A stretch of DNA of 64,000 bases from the NCBI RefSeq assembly GCF_037126465.1, contig NW_026999405.1:186001-250000 (forward strand), written 5' to 3'. Below are positions 10,949 to 22,327 of the stretch, piece after piece. The position numbers and the translations under genes were made by a program. Within the stretch, counting starts at the first letter, position 1; every line of letters starts with the position of its first letter. Under the pieces are notes generated by a model, which saw only the letters and a list, made by a program, of their open reading frames with translations, searched no databases and was not told where the DNA came from. Origin of the DNA: Ornithodoros turicata (taxonomy: Eukaryota > Arthropoda > Arachnida > Ixodida > Argasidae).

Positions 10949-11162
10949 AACTTTAAAGCGCTACAGAGGCAAGGACGGAGAGAGATACACAACACCTAGG
11001 CGCACTTCCAACAAAGGTTTATTGAAAAGTATTATTAGTAAAAGGTTTATTGAAAAGTCATTTAAGCAGTTCGTGTACTTTTCAATAAACCTTTGTTGGA
11101 AGTGCACCTATGTGTGCTGTATCTCTCTCCGTCCTTGTCTCTGTAGCGCTTTAATGTTATGA
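10945..11162. repeat. foldback, 87-bp arms around a 44-bp spacer
   Basis: Arm 10945-11031 (from TCATAACTTTAAAGCGC to TTTATTGAAAAGTA) is the reverse complement of 11076-11162 with only a few mismatches. The spacer repeats AAAAGGTTTATTGAAAAGT once more. The left arm abuts the truncated 5' end of the I-type LINE, so it may mark an inversion event at that insertion. Confidence 0.88.
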
Positions 11163-13283
11163 ATAAAATCTGCACGCCATTCAATGAGTAACATAAAAGC
11201 GACATCATTCGCTGCACTAGTTCGCTAGCGATATCGTTCGCTGGATGATAGTATTCCTGTACTGTTGATCAGGCATGAGTTATGAGTTTATAAGTTTGAG
11301 CTTGAACGTAAGAGAAAAAAAAAAGAGACACGAGTTTTACAGTTGTACCCTGCACCTTTTCGGTGCTGACGTTTATGAACAATAAAAGCTGTCGCCCTCT
11401 CATTCCTTGTTTCATTGGTTTTACAACTCCGCTTCTGCTGAAGATACGGTTCATCCACGTAGAAAGTTTGACAGAACAGCTGTAAAACCTGTCTGACCAA
11501 CAATAGGAAAACACTAGCATCCAGGTTGAATTGGGAACTACATCAACGACCCCCCCCCCCCCCCCCGTACAGCGAGTGTGAGGTCGGCGCAGGCTAGTGA
11601 GCTCAGTGTAAAGCGTTTATCTGTGTTTTATTCTATTGGTACTAATACAGAAGGTAACGTGCCTCTTTGCTTACTCCTCCGTAATCCGTCCTGTTATAAA
11701 GAACACGGGTACCATTTTTCCTACATATCTGCAAGAAATCGCATGGTCTGTACTCCACAACAAACAGAGAGAGACAGAGAGGAACAGAAGGAACATACAC
11801 AAGGCGCTCAATAAACCGGTGCAGCGAATGTAAGCGCTTTCATGTTCCTGATTGAACGACGTGGAGCGTTTATTGGTTCATGAACATCAATGTTAAAAAA
11901 GCCTATGTCTCCCAATGTTCACAAATTACGAAGGCGAATGATAGCAGTTCGTTTGGTAGGATCTATTTCATCGCCTCTCCAGAACAACAGCTTTATTTTT
12001 GGGCGCACGGAACCCCGCTTAACCATTATTTCCCCCCACGCAACCAGAGACCATATTTTTCGAGACTCGAGAATGCCTAGAGTTCATCGTTTTCGGGTTA
12101 AACCCGATTTTGCACGATAGTTCCTCCTCGAACAAATTTTCAAGAATTCGGGTAAAACCCGGTATCTATACCCGGAGTCTTCGCGGTCCTTCAACTTGTC
12201 ATTCTCGAAACCGTCGGAAAAGTGAATCATAATATCAGCAAAGACGGCTATTTGTGACAACCTATTTGTCCTCTTCTTATAATCCCCTCCTGCATGAGTA
12301 AGAAACGAGCTTTTGTGGGGCTCGAGCAGGTGTTTGAACACGGCAGTCATTCACTGCCCCAGTTCCGAGCGGAAATATAAAGATTCTTGTTTCTCGTCCA
12401 CATGTTAGAGCTATGGATTGTTTCATATGCCTTTCGTTTCGCCCGAAAATTCCCCGATGACGTATCACATAGTGATTATGACGCCCGATTTCTCCCCCAA
12501 TTCTCGTGTGCAAATAGCGCCTGATTTTTAGCCCCCGAATTTGAAAAATCATAAAACCCGAAAACGAAGAACCCAAACTGAATGCCCCGCCGGGAACAAG
12601 GTTCTCCAGTTTTCCGCCAAATCCGCACGAAGTGTACAGGAGAAGAAGATGGGTGTCGGGCGTCAAACGTACATGTCACAAAATAAGCTACTCCGTGGAT
12701 TCTGTCTTCTTTTATGCCGGTAATCCTAATTGGTTGCCGTAATCAGACCGTATACCGTTCGTGTTGCGTTGAGCGACGTTGTGATGTGTCTTCTCAATTC
12801 ACACACAAACTTCCAACTAGCTTGGACCTTGTCCCTTTGTCCGACTCAGTAAATGAGACTTCTGCATGCCTTTGCTGTAGGTGCAGCTTGCTGTAAAAAA
12901 TACAACAGGAAAGACACGCAAGTGCGGTGTGCCCGAGGAAAAGCTAAACAAAAAATTGTAATAACGCTGACATGCCTGCTTCTGCATATAGTCTTATGCC
13001 TTATTGACTGCTGAGGACCGAAAGTAGTCATTCGGAGTTTAAAGTGATTGAAATCCGCAAATTTACACAATGGATTCACACATTTTCGGTTTTCATGACG
13101 CCCGCCACATACACTTCTGACTGGTTTCGATGTCGGACGACTCACACAAAAAGTTCGCTTTCCCAGCGCTACGTGGCCGCGCAAAGCGTAACATTTGGTC
13201 TGTGCACGAGGCGTATAGAGTACCTCATGTACAGAGGTGACGGACAACCAACCACACTATTCCCTCACTCACTTTCTCTTTCA
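11163..13283. other. no recognisable gene; poly-C tract and GGGT/ACCC motifs
   Basis: No open frame here shows a family I recognise. A run of 17 C residues lies at 11550-11566. Between about 12085 and 12600 the sequence repeatedly carries GGGTTAAACCC- and GGGTAAAACCC-like short palindromes, possibly a decayed repeat. Nothing else can be supported. Confidence 0.5.
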
Positions 13284-14818
13284 CCCAGTCAACACACATG
13301 GTTGACAGAATGTAAAATCCGCGTTGAATATCGTTGAACAATGTGAAACGTGAATTGCGAACATGAATTTCACGCAGATTTCACGTAAAATTTCTACATG
13401 CGAATTGTAATGCATGAATTCAACGTGGATTCAACACTCATATACCAACAGTGGAATCGAGCACGTTATGACAGCGTTGATACTTACGCTGGAATTTAAC
13501 GTAACCGAAAACGTAGAACGAACAACGTTGTTTCTGCACAAGTTTTACTTCATGATTTCACAAGCAAAGTGTACACGCAGAAATCACGTTGATTTATCAT
13601 ACGTAAATTGCATTATCCAATCCAATCCCATCCACGATCCAATTCAAGTTCGTTCCTTTCAAAGCGAGGATTGGGGAAGCCGCACCAGACGCCATTCTCC
13701 TCAGATCGTAACCGCCATTAGCTCATGTTGGCGTTTCAAGTTTATTTCGCTTTTGCGGCTCCTTCTTCCTTGTTTCGTGGCTTGTTTTGGTTTCAAACCG
13801 GGTTGTGCTCTGTGATATCGGTAAGCACAGGTTTCGCTCACACTGCTGGGATGTACGAGTTGGTCATGACGGTTACGACGAGCTCTCTCTAGTACCACGA
13901 AGCTGGCTTAGAGATTACCACCGCTGCTTGCAAGTCCAGTGTGTGCGGTTTATGTGTGATTCGTGGAAAGCGCAGATATGTGCACGTCGGATTTGAGTTC
14001 ATAATTGTGTTAACATTTGTAGAGCGTGCAAATAGGGCACTATTACATGGTGGGCTCTCGAATTGTTTTTCAGCGTTGTTGGCCGTTTCAAATTTGTTCG
14101 TGTGGTAATTATTGTCAGTTGTATTTCAGGACAGAGGGCGATGCGTGAATGGAATGCAGATACTGAGCAAAGGGCGAGCCTGTACACAGATGTAACGTAA
14201 GTTTTCCCTTAGCTGTTCGAATTGATCTTTTGCGTTCTTTGTGTTCCCTTTTATGCAGGCGTAGTCGCAAAGAAAGAAGACAGCCTGGATGACGAAACGG
14301 CGTGGCTTCTCGAGAGGTTCTAGTGCCTTTCAATAATTAGAATGGTCAGTTAACAGTCCTTATTGTTCACGAGAGAGAGTATGGAAAAATGTATCAGTCC
14401 TAATAAAATGCAAGGAGAATAAAACTTTACGGCAAGCATATATTTATGTCATTATTTATGACTATTATGAGGACATTTATGCTGATTTGTGAAATAAAAG
14501 CATCGAGAAATAGCATGTATCGAATACTAATTAAAAATGTAGTTGCGTTTAATTTGCATTTTCATCGCACGTTAATTCTACGTTGTTAGTTTGCTGTTAA
14601 TTATTCCACTTTTTCAACATTAGTATACGTTGAATTAACGCGTAAACTACGTTTCAGTGACGTGGAATACGCGTTCTGGTCGCTGTTAATTTAACCCGTT
14701 TCTGGCTGTGACATTAGCCAGGTTGAATCAACGTTAGTCGTCAACGTTGATCCTGCATTCACATGGTTGATTTTCAACGTGTTTTCAGCGTTGAATTTGC
14801 AATGTTGTGTTGACTGGG
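13284..14818. mobile_element. unclassified DNA element with CCCAGTCAACACA inverted ends
   Basis: The left end CCCAGTCAACACA at 13284 and the right end TGTGTTGACTGGG at 14818 are inverted repeats, and both are flanked by CA (13282-13283 and 14819-14820). Both subterminal zones (13320-13460 and 14570-14800) are crowded with TTCAACGT/ACGTTGAA motifs, which look like protein-binding sites. The centre (13640-14340) has different composition and candidate splice signals (TATTTCAG near 14130, GTAAGT near 14199, TTATGCAG near 14259), but no protein could be assigned. The length is 1,535 bp. It is probably non-autonomous. The superfamily is unknown to me. Confidence 0.6.
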
Positions 14819-15185
14819 CACGTGGGAGGTAAGGCGGCTGGTAAAAGTTGTAAACAGTGAGAATCGGCTGAGGCACGCCACAATTAACCCGCTCTACGCA
14901 ATAATGGGATAAGTCAATTTATCCCTTCTATACTATTTTAGCTGTAATGACTAGAGCCCGGATTCTTGTTTGAGGCGCCTATAAAAGGGGCGAAAAATCC
15001 ACAATTTAGGCGCAAAAAATCACATATATGCACTATAAATTGTTGCGTTTTTTTGTCTGTAGCACTGATAGCGCAAAAACAAAGCGAATACATCACTTTT
15101 ATCAGCAGGAACAATTGTGTAAATAGTGTTTGTGAGTGTTGTCATAATTTTTGGGTGCACGAAATGCAAAACTTATTGATCCTAC

Positions 15186-15783
15186 TATGGTCAATAGACA
15201 AGACTTCTAGCCATTGCCACCCGTTTCATGGCACTTCTTTGGAATACTTTCCGTTGTACTGCTTCGCGTTTATATATACCAAGTTTAGCGTGTGGGTCCC
15301 ACACCATGCTTGCATACTGTAACTTTACCATATGATGGAATTAAAAGCCAATACCTTGACATCAGGCCGGGCTTTTCGAAGTTTCTCTTTCAGATACCCC
15401 AGATTGCGCATGGCGGCAGCGCAAATTAAGCTAATGTGTCTAGACTATTTGAAATCAGGTATAAAGGTAACACTAAGGTATTTAAATCCTTTCGCCTCCT
15501 CTACTGGAACATCCGCAATGAAGTAACTTGACTAAATTGGTAGCCTTTTGGCCGTGATTCGGAAAAGAACAGTTCTTTCACAATTTACCCTCGTACCCCA
15601 TCTCTCACACGAATCGGAGATGCCAGATAAACTATGATTCGGCAGAACTTGTTCATCATGCGAATAAACTAGGCAGTACAACACAAAATCGTCTGCAAAC
15701 AAACGTATTTGGACTCCGCTGCTGACAACATTAACAATATTATTACGAGGCATTAAGGGCCGTTTGTTCATTAAAATATATTC
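15186..15783 (-). pseudogene. LINE reverse transcriptase fragment
   Basis: Minus-strand reading gives VSSGVQIRLFADDFVLYCLV, an RT catalytic box (F-A-D-D), then LSGISDSCERWG and TVLFRITAKRLP. In shifted frames it continues with EAKGFKYLSVTF, AMRNLGYLKEKLRKARPDVK and a terminal AVQRKVFQRSAMKR. This is the palm-to-thumb part of a Jockey/CR1-like LINE with several frameshifts. Its upstream part is cut off by the mariner relic. Confidence 0.7.
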
Positions 15784-16879
15784 GTTAGAAAAAGCTTTTA
15801 TTTGTGGTTTCAGTTTCGTACAAGCCTGCTTCCCTTTTCTACATAATCGCCGTTCACTTGTAAGCACTTTTCGTATTGCTCTACCAGTTTTCTTAGTCCC
15901 TGTCGATAGAAGTCCGCCGCCTGGGAATCGAAGCAGTTGACAACAGCGGTCTTCAGTTCCTCGTCGTCTTCAAACCGTTGTCCACCAAGGCACCACTTCA
16001 AGTGCAAGAAGAGGAAGAAGTTGCTAGGTGCGATATCGGGACTGTAGGGTGGGTGATCAAGTTCCCAACCAAAATCTTCAACTTTCTCCTTGGTTCGGGC
16101 GGCGGTGTGAGGACGCGCGTTTTCATGGAGGAGGACGATTAAGGATGGCAGTTTCCTGCGCCGTCGATTTGGGATCGCGCGTCTCAGTTTGGTGAGCGTC
16201 TCGCTGTACACGTCAACTGTTATTGTGGTCCCACATTCCATGAAATCAACCAAAAGAACGCAATTTTTGTCCCAGAAAACGGTAGCCATAATTTTCCGAC
16301 TCTAGTAAGGAGACAGCTTGAATTTTATTCGTTTTGGTGAAGTTGAATGGCGCCACGACATTGGCGGTTGTTTTGTTTCTGCGTTGTTGTAGGATATCTA
16401 GGTCTCGTCTCTGGTAACAATGTGGAATAAGAAGTCACATCAGTTTTGCGATAGCGGAACAAAAACGCTCGTCCACTTGACATCCTTTGCTCTTTGTGTT
16501 GGTCGGTAAGCATTTTCGGTGCACATCTAGCGCACAAATTGTGATACCTGTTAACAGTGGTGCGTCCGACATCAGGAAATTTATCAGACAGAGCACTAAC
16601 CGTCAATCGTCGATCAGATCGCAGCTCCTGGTCCGTTTGTTGAGCGATTTCATCAGTCTGGGTACTGGGCCTGCCACTCCGCTCTGCATCATGCACATTT
16701 GTGCGACCATTTTTGAAGTCTCGACACCATTCTCTAACCTTCACCTCACTCATTACTCTAGGCCCATAAACTAGGCACAGCTCCCAATGAATTTTAGCCG
16801 CTGATGATCATTTTGCTCACAAAAATCGAATCACAGCACGCACTTCACAACTGGCTGGAGCAGCGATTTTCGCGGACAT
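15784..16879 (-). pseudogene. mariner transposase relic
   Basis: From about 16879 the minus strand reads the mariner N-terminus (MSAKIAAP), then VREWCRDFKNGRTNVHDAERSGRPS and SDKFPDVGRTTVNR (the two helix-turn-helix motifs). The C-terminal half (16289-15810) contains LHENARPHTA and PPYSPDIAPSNFFLFLHLK. Family members have D,D34D; the second Asp (normally HDNARPH) is Glu here and the last Asp of SPD is kept. The first Asp region is frameshifted near 16400. Stops in the N-terminus and the frameshift make it inactive. The terminal repeats were not delimited. Confidence 0.88.
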
Positions 16880-17091
16880 TGTAGTCTGCAGTACTGTACT
16901 ATACTGTACTGTGCAGTACAGTATTGTATGCTGTACATAAGAGCGTGCCAGTGAAATTTTGAAGCTGCTTTGAGGCAACTTGGAGGGGAGGGATACTCGT
17001 CATTCGCTAAAAGAAAAGATAACCTCTACCGACCCCCATGCTTCAAACAGTTTTCAATGTCATCTACCATGCAGCTCAGCTCAAAAGCAGT

Positions 17092-17425
17092 GTGACGTCG
17101 CTACCGCTTGAGACAAGTTGCCTCTCGCCACTGCAGCCACTGCGGTGCTGTTGAAGATCTCGAGTACATTCTTCTCCATTGCCCACGCTACCAACCTTCC
17201 CGATCCGTACTCTCCGAATCCCTCAACGAGCTAGACTCCCTCTTACAAAATTGCTTGGTCCCTGGCCACATCCAGCGCACCACCGCTCTGCCATCAAAGT
17301 TCGCTTCACCTTTCTGGACGCCACAGGACTTCGATCCTTTTGTGCAATGCGGTAGAGTATCGCCCCCGGCGACCAAACTCCCCACCCATCACCCCGAACT
17401 AAAGTTTAATTTTGAGGGATGACCG
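17092..17425 (+). pseudogene. C-terminal scrap of an I-type LINE
   Basis: The frame reads RQVASRHCSHCGAVEDLEYI and LLHCPRYQPSRSVLSESL, nearly the same cysteine finger as in the LINE at 9540-10948, followed by its 3' UTR (GCGGTAGAGTATCGCCCCC, then CTCCCCACCCAT). It is an extremely short, 5'-truncated insertion. The preceding 16880-17090 contains TACTGTACT-type short repeats (16890-16930) and no gene, and 17426-17716 has nothing recognisable. Confidence 0.85.
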
Positions 17426-17720
17426 TCACTGCGTTTACCGAGTGAATTTGCAGTAGCAGTAGTGCGTTTTCAGGCCCATGCAATTGGATGATATAGTTTT
17501 GTTGTGGTGGCAGTGTGCGAGACCGTCACTTTTCAGGAACTGTGATACCCGTCTCGCCACATGCGTAGTGTCGAAGACAAACCCGCAAGGCGATGTGGGC
17601 ACCTGCGTGTCCTACAGAATTCTACATATCGTCCCGACGTGAACGTATGTCCCAATTTTAAATACCTAATGATTGTACCTCTGCAAATAAAGCAGGGGAA
17701 CCCCATATAAGAGAAAATGG

Positions 17721-17949
17721 TGTTGAAAATGTATATGAAGACGACGAGGTGGTAATCGACATGGTGATGCGCGTGGGACAACTTGGGTTTTTCTTTTTCA
17801 CTTGTACCTAGCTTTGCTCATATACGGACGTACGTATGAGTTTAGTAAAAGCTTTCTGGGAGTTCATCGCTGTTAGCTTTTCTCCTCCTGTTGGGCTGGC
17901 CTAGGTCTGGCAGTTGCTCCATTGCCGGTTCAAAGTTTACGGTACAACA
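17721..17949 (+). repeat. 5' LTR of the BEL/Pao element
   Basis: 229 bp from TGTTGAAAATG to GTACAACA, matching 30835-31062. It should hold promoter and polyadenylation signals; I do not assign individual elements. Confidence 0.95.
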
Positions 17950-17952
17950 TTT

Positions 17953-17970
17953 TGGTGCCGAAACCCGGGA
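17953..17970 (+). other. primer-binding site
   Basis: TGGTGCCGAAACCCGGGA begins three bases after the LTR and is complementary to a tRNA 3' end terminating in GGCACCA. The same 18 bases occur after the LTR of the second BEL/Pao element (53388-53405, minus strand), so both elements use the same primer tRNA. I do not assign the tRNA identity. Confidence 0.9.
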
Positions 17971-18008
17971 GCAAGACGGCAGCTGCAACGACGTTCGAAT
18001 CCTTCGCC

Positions 18009-18053
18009 ATGCCTAACAGCAACGTTCCAGAGAAGCTTCAGGCTAAGCGGACA
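18009..18053 (+). pseudogene. true start of BEL/Pao gag, cut off by the LINE
   Basis: ATG at 18009 opens MPNSNVPEKLQAKRT. The codons for QAKRT are the 15-bp target duplication. The frame resumes directly at 24677 with ARRTQATKIINEAT once the LINE and one duplicate are removed. This shows that the ATG at 24505, which begins the downstream open frame, is inside LINE 5' sequence and is not the gag start. Confidence 0.9.
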
Positions 18054-18719
18054 TTACTTTCAGGAAAAGAGAAGTAGAGATAGAGAAAGAGCCCAGACCC
18101 ACACCACACAAGGTATCGTAGGCCTGGTCTCAAGATAGAAAAGAAACAGCTAAGAAAAGAGAAAGTAAAATGAGAGAGGGTTAGTATAGGCAGAAGATAA
18201 ATGAATAAGGAAGAGAGAAGGGTGATTGCGAGTCGCGAAACCGCAGCCAAGGGAACGGGGAACAGCAAAGGCAGCAGCTTTTATCAAAAAGTACTAATAC
18301 AAGATTGAAGTACATATATAGAACATTGTACAAAAACAAACTTACATGGCATCCTGGAGGGAACTCCATCCAGATTAATAACAAACACAAAAAAAAACTG
18401 CTTTAATGATAAATAATATTATGACCGAGCCACTACCGAGCACACAACTAACAAAGTCACAGCGAAATTGCCCCCAGCCACCGGGCGCCCTTGATAGTCT
18501 CCGCACAAGTCCAACTCGTCCAGTCACTGTTCACGTCGCCTCCACAGCTCGAACACCTACTGTCCCGACTTCCTTATCCAGGGGCACCACTCTTGGCCCT
18601 GTGTACAATCAGTGCCCCGCCCCGGCACCCCCGAAAAACCGGAGACGGCTGACTGGGGCCTCAACTCCGGTAATGGCTGGAAAATCTTTAAAAAAAATAA
18701 AAAAAAAATATAAAAAAAA

Positions 18720-21700
18720 TTACATGTCATTAGCTCGTTCAATTATAGCTCTCAGCTGCGGCAAAGCGCCGCGCCTATGTATCAAGAACACAAGTCTATC
18801 AGCCACCAGCGGCCCCCCCAGGATACCCTCAAGCGCCTCCCTCGGACCCCGGGTCTCAGGACACTGAAACATATAGTGTTCAATGTTGGCGTTCTCGTTG
18901 CCACAACCACACTGGGTAGAGTCACGGAGGTCGAAGCGCCCAAGGTAGGCCGGGAACCCCCCATGCCCCGTCAGCGCCTGCGTAATGAAATAATCTGGCG
19001 TCGGTGCCACGTCCTTTCGGACGCTCTTGATCCAATTTCTGCACCAATGATGCCCCCTGTCCCAGCCCTCCTGCCACTCAGTCATTACGTGTTCGTATAT
19101 GATGTTTTTAATGGATTCCTTGGAGTAGGGCACCGGCCAGTCCACTCGTCCCCCTCTCGCTTCGTTTGCAAATCTGTCGGCAATCTCGTTACCGAGAATA
19201 CCGGTGTGACCGTACACGAAATGGAAACAAAATTTAATACCGGGTTCAACTGCCTTAATGGATTCCTTTAATTTTTGCACCCTCACATTAGTGTGGACGG
19301 GATTATTGAGGGCCTGTAAAAGGGACAGGCTGTCTGTGTAAACGTGCACAGTCCCTGTGTAACGACTGTGCGTGAACTCATTAATGCCCATAACCATGGC
19401 GGCCAGTTCAGCCTCGAAGACAGACGCATGAGACGGCAGAGCGGCCTTCCCGTATCTCTCCACCTGTCCCTCCCCCATGACGCAGTATGCAGCACCCACT
19501 CTGCCCTGTCCTTTTGAGCCATCAGTGTACAGTTCCAAGCCTTTCCCTACTGTGTGATCCTTTCGATCAAAGGTCACCGCTATTCGTTGCAACGGATGCA
19601 ACTCCCAAATTGCGAAGTCCTCATCAACTGCATCTGGTCTGATGGTAACATCGCCAATACGTATCTCTTTGTGAGCCTGGCGAATCCTAAAGGACACCCA
19701 CTCCGCCCAGGCTTTTTGTCTAATGGGTATTACGCCACAAAGGACCGGCAAAATGTCGTTGGGAACGGTACTGTAGCCCCTACACATTTTCAATAAAGGA
19801 ATTCTCTGTATACTGTCTAATTTTCTTATCATGTGTGAATTGTCAACATCTCTGTACCAGGCCCCCACCCCGTAAAGCAAAATTCTCTCGATACATTTTT
19901 TGTAGATTGAGTGAAACAATCTAAACCGGTCAGCTCTGTGCCTTGCGCACAACCTGTTTACTTTTAGTGTTAATTCCCCCACCGTATTCTTAACTTTATC
20001 TAAATGAGGAATGAAACTTAGCGTACTATCAACTATTACTCCCAACACCGTAACCTGATTAGAAAATGCTATTGACCTTGATCCCATTTTAACTACGGGT
20101 GGGCGCCCGAAGTATTTGCTGCCTTTGGCCACCATGACTGCCTTGGTTTTTTTTGCGTTGAAATCGATTTTGATATTTTCTCCCCATTGTAAAACAGAGT
20201 CGATTACTGCCTGCGACTTGATCTCGACCTCCTTGCGGGTGTGCCCCTCCACTATAATGGTGATGTCATCCGCGTATTCCAGTATGACAACACCCTCCGG
20301 CATGTGTCTAGAGAGTAAGTCGTTGATGACAACGTTCCAAAGTAATGGGCTTAGTGGCGACCCCTGTGGACATCCTGCTACGCCCCTCAAGCCGACGTTA
20401 CCGTTGGTTGTCATTACCATATAGCTCCTATTCTGTACGAAATCACACAACGTTGCAAGCAAATTACTGGGAAAGTCAATGCCGGACAAATTATGTATTA
20501 TATGGTGGGGTCGAACTGAAATGAAAGCATTCGATACGTCCAGTGCGTACAGAGCAGCGCACCGTCCTTGTTTTCTAACACGGATCAGGGAGGAGATAAT
20601 TCGGTCCAGTGCCAGCGTACATGATCTGTTGTGATGAAAACCATATTGGTTGTCTGAGAAAAACTTATTTCTGTACAGATAGGATTCAAGCCTGCCGTGT
20701 AATAGTCTTTCGTAAACTTTTCCCATCCCCATCGATATGCTGATAGGTCTAAAATCATTCGGGCTTAACTGTCCTACCTCCTTTTTTGGTAACAGGATCA
20801 CCTTACATTCTTTCCATGCCTGAGGAAAAATACCGAATAGATATGCTTTATTAAGAATATATGTTAAAAAATTACCATGTATTTCCTGAAACATTCCTAG
20901 CATCTCTACGTTTACGAAATCTAAGCCTTTGTCGGCTCTCCTGTTTAAGAGTTTGATTGCATGACTAACCTCTTGTACCCCGAAAGGCTTGTCTATCACT
21001 TTTATATGTTGTGAAAAACTCCTGTCACCAATTAACTGCGTTACTATCGAATGAGTGTTATGATTAGTCCCAAATATAGCTTCTAAGATAGCGACACATG
21101 TATCAGCATAGTCTTTTGTTTGTGTTCCATCCGGCCGGGTAACGGCAGGTATCATGTTCCTATGAATGGCTTTGCCCATAAATTCTTTGTAATTGTGCCC
21201 GAAGGGCATTACAGGACTCATACTGCTGATTCTCCTGTTCACTGAATCTATTTTTGCTTTATTAATCCTGGCCTTGTATTCATTAAAGAGTTTGAAATAT
21301 TTATCTTTAAGCTCAACTCTCCTATCACCCCGTGCCTTTTGAAATAAGCGGCGCATAGCACGCACCCGTTTACGAAATGCGGTCAAATCATCAGACCACC
21401 ACTCAACGTTTTTATTTTTTTTCTTCACAAATCTTAAATGTCTGACCCTATAATTTTCAATTCGTTGTTGTAAAATAGTAATTATAGATTCTAAGTCTTC
21501 AACTGTCCTAATACTCTGGCTTCTAATTAGTGAAATCCACTGATCCCCCATTATATCATTAATCCATCTTTTTCTTCCGGTTGCAGTTAATTGAATTCTT
21601 CCCGGGTTTTTTTCGTGAAAACATGTGAATGTAATATACCTGTGATCACTCGCTGTAGGTAAATCATGAACATTCCATTTAGTGATTTTATCGAAATCAT

Positions 21701-22268
21701 TAACTGTTACCAAGGTCACGTCGATCCAAGAGTCACCATTCCTTGAATGGAATGTGGACAATGATTTTGGATTGTTAACTATTGCCATATCATTGGCCAA
21801 GATATAGTTGAATAAATCCTCACCCCTGCAATCGTCCTTGGAACCACCCCATAACTGATGTTTAGCGTTAAAGTCTCCTACTACCAATAACATTTTATTT
21901 TGAAATATACGATGAATTCTATTAAGATCATGTAACACTGACATCATGTCCGTTGTTGGGCTAATGTACACATTAATGAAGATGCATTCCACATCTCCAA
22001 CTGAGATGACCAACACAATGAGCTCCTCCCTGACCATGTAAGGCATTACGTCTGCTTGAATGTCAAATAAGAATACACCAACTTTTGCCCCGGCAGCGCA
22101 ACGCAACATCGTGGTACCATGTGGCAAAAATGCCTCAGAGGAAATAAATGGCTCCTGCACGAATGCCACCTGTACCTGATTCTCCGTACAAAACTGTATC
22201 ATGGCGTCCATGGCCGCCCTACCCCTACCGGCATTAAATTGCAAAACATTGAGATGAACATTATCCAT
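18720..22268 (-). CDS. LINE ORF2: endonuclease, reverse transcriptase, RNase H
   Basis: 1,182 residues with no interruption. Residues 1-220 are an APE-type endonuclease (LQFNAGRGR, VQEPF, VVGDFNAKHQLWG, SWIDVTLV, ASDHRYI), which nicks target DNA. RT occupies about 480-770: VILLPKKE, DFRPISI, YALDVSNAF, GCPQGSPLSPLLW, and the catalytic YADD near residue 665. RNase H spans about 910-1040 (LYTDGSKG, FEAELAAM, YTDSLSLL, GHTGILGNEIADRFANEA). A terminal cysteine motif, CGCGNENANIEHYMFQC, is near 1118. The start at 22268 is chosen because the endonuclease begins at once (MDNVHLNVLQFN). Length and domain order are normal for the R1/LOA group. Translation downstream of ORF1 presumably uses reinitiation, since the gap is 59 bp. 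Confidence 0.95.
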   Translation of the reverse strand: MDNVHLNVLQFNAGRGRAAMDAMIQFCTENQVQVAFVQEPFISSEAFLPHGTTMLRCAAGAKVGVFLFDIQADVMPYMVREELIVLVISVGDVECIFINVYISPTTDMMSVLHDLNRIHRIFQNKMLLVVGDFNAKHQLWGGSKDDCRGEDLFNYILANDMAIVNNPKSLSTFHSRNGDSWIDVTLVTVNDFDKITKWNVHDLPTASDHRYITFTCFHEKNPGRIQLTATGRKRWINDIMGDQWISLIRSQSIRTVEDLESIITILQQRIENYRVRHLRFVKKKNKNVEWWSDDLTAFRKRVRAMRRLFQKARGDRRVELKDKYFKLFNEYKARINKAKIDSVNRRISSMSPVMPFGHNYKEFMGKAIHRNMIPAVTRPDGTQTKDYADTCVAILEAIFGTNHNTHSIVTQLIGDRSFSQHIKVIDKPFGVQEVSHAIKLLNRRADKGLDFVNVEMLGMFQEIHGNFLTYILNKAYLFGIFPQAWKECKVILLPKKEVGQLSPNDFRPISISMGMGKVYERLLHGRLESYLYRNKFFSDNQYGFHHNRSCTLALDRIISSLIRVRKQGRCAALYALDVSNAFISVRPHHIIHNLSGIDFPSNLLATLCDFVQNRSYMVMTTNGNVGLRGVAGCPQGSPLSPLLWNVVINDLLSRHMPEGVVILEYADDITIIVEGHTRKEVEIKSQAVIDSVLQWGENIKIDFNAKKTKAVMVAKGSKYFGRPPVVKMGSRSIAFSNQVTVLGVIVDSTLSFIPHLDKVKNTVGELTLKVNRLCARHRADRFRLFHSIYKKCIERILLYGVGAWYRDVDNSHMIRKLDSIQRIPLLKMCRGYSTVPNDILPVLCGVIPIRQKAWAEWVSFRIRQAHKEIRIGDVTIRPDAVDEDFAIWELHPLQRIAVTFDRKDHTVGKGLELYTDGSKGQGRVGAAYCVMGEGQVERYGKAALPSHASVFEAELAAMVMGINEFTHSRYTGTVHVYTDSLSLLQALNNPVHTNVRVQKLKESIKAVEPGIKFCFHFVYGHTGILGNEIADRFANEARGGRVDWPVPYSKESIKNIIYEHVMTEWQEGWDRGHHWCRNWIKSVRKDVAPTPDYFITQALTGHGGFPAYLGRFDLRDSTQCGCGNENANIEHYMFQCPETRGPREALEGILGGPLVADRLVFLIHRRGALPQLRAIIERANDM

Positions 22269-22327
22269 GAATAATGATTATTACGAATTGTCTGTGTTGC
22301 ACCAAATTTCCACATATAAAATTAAAT

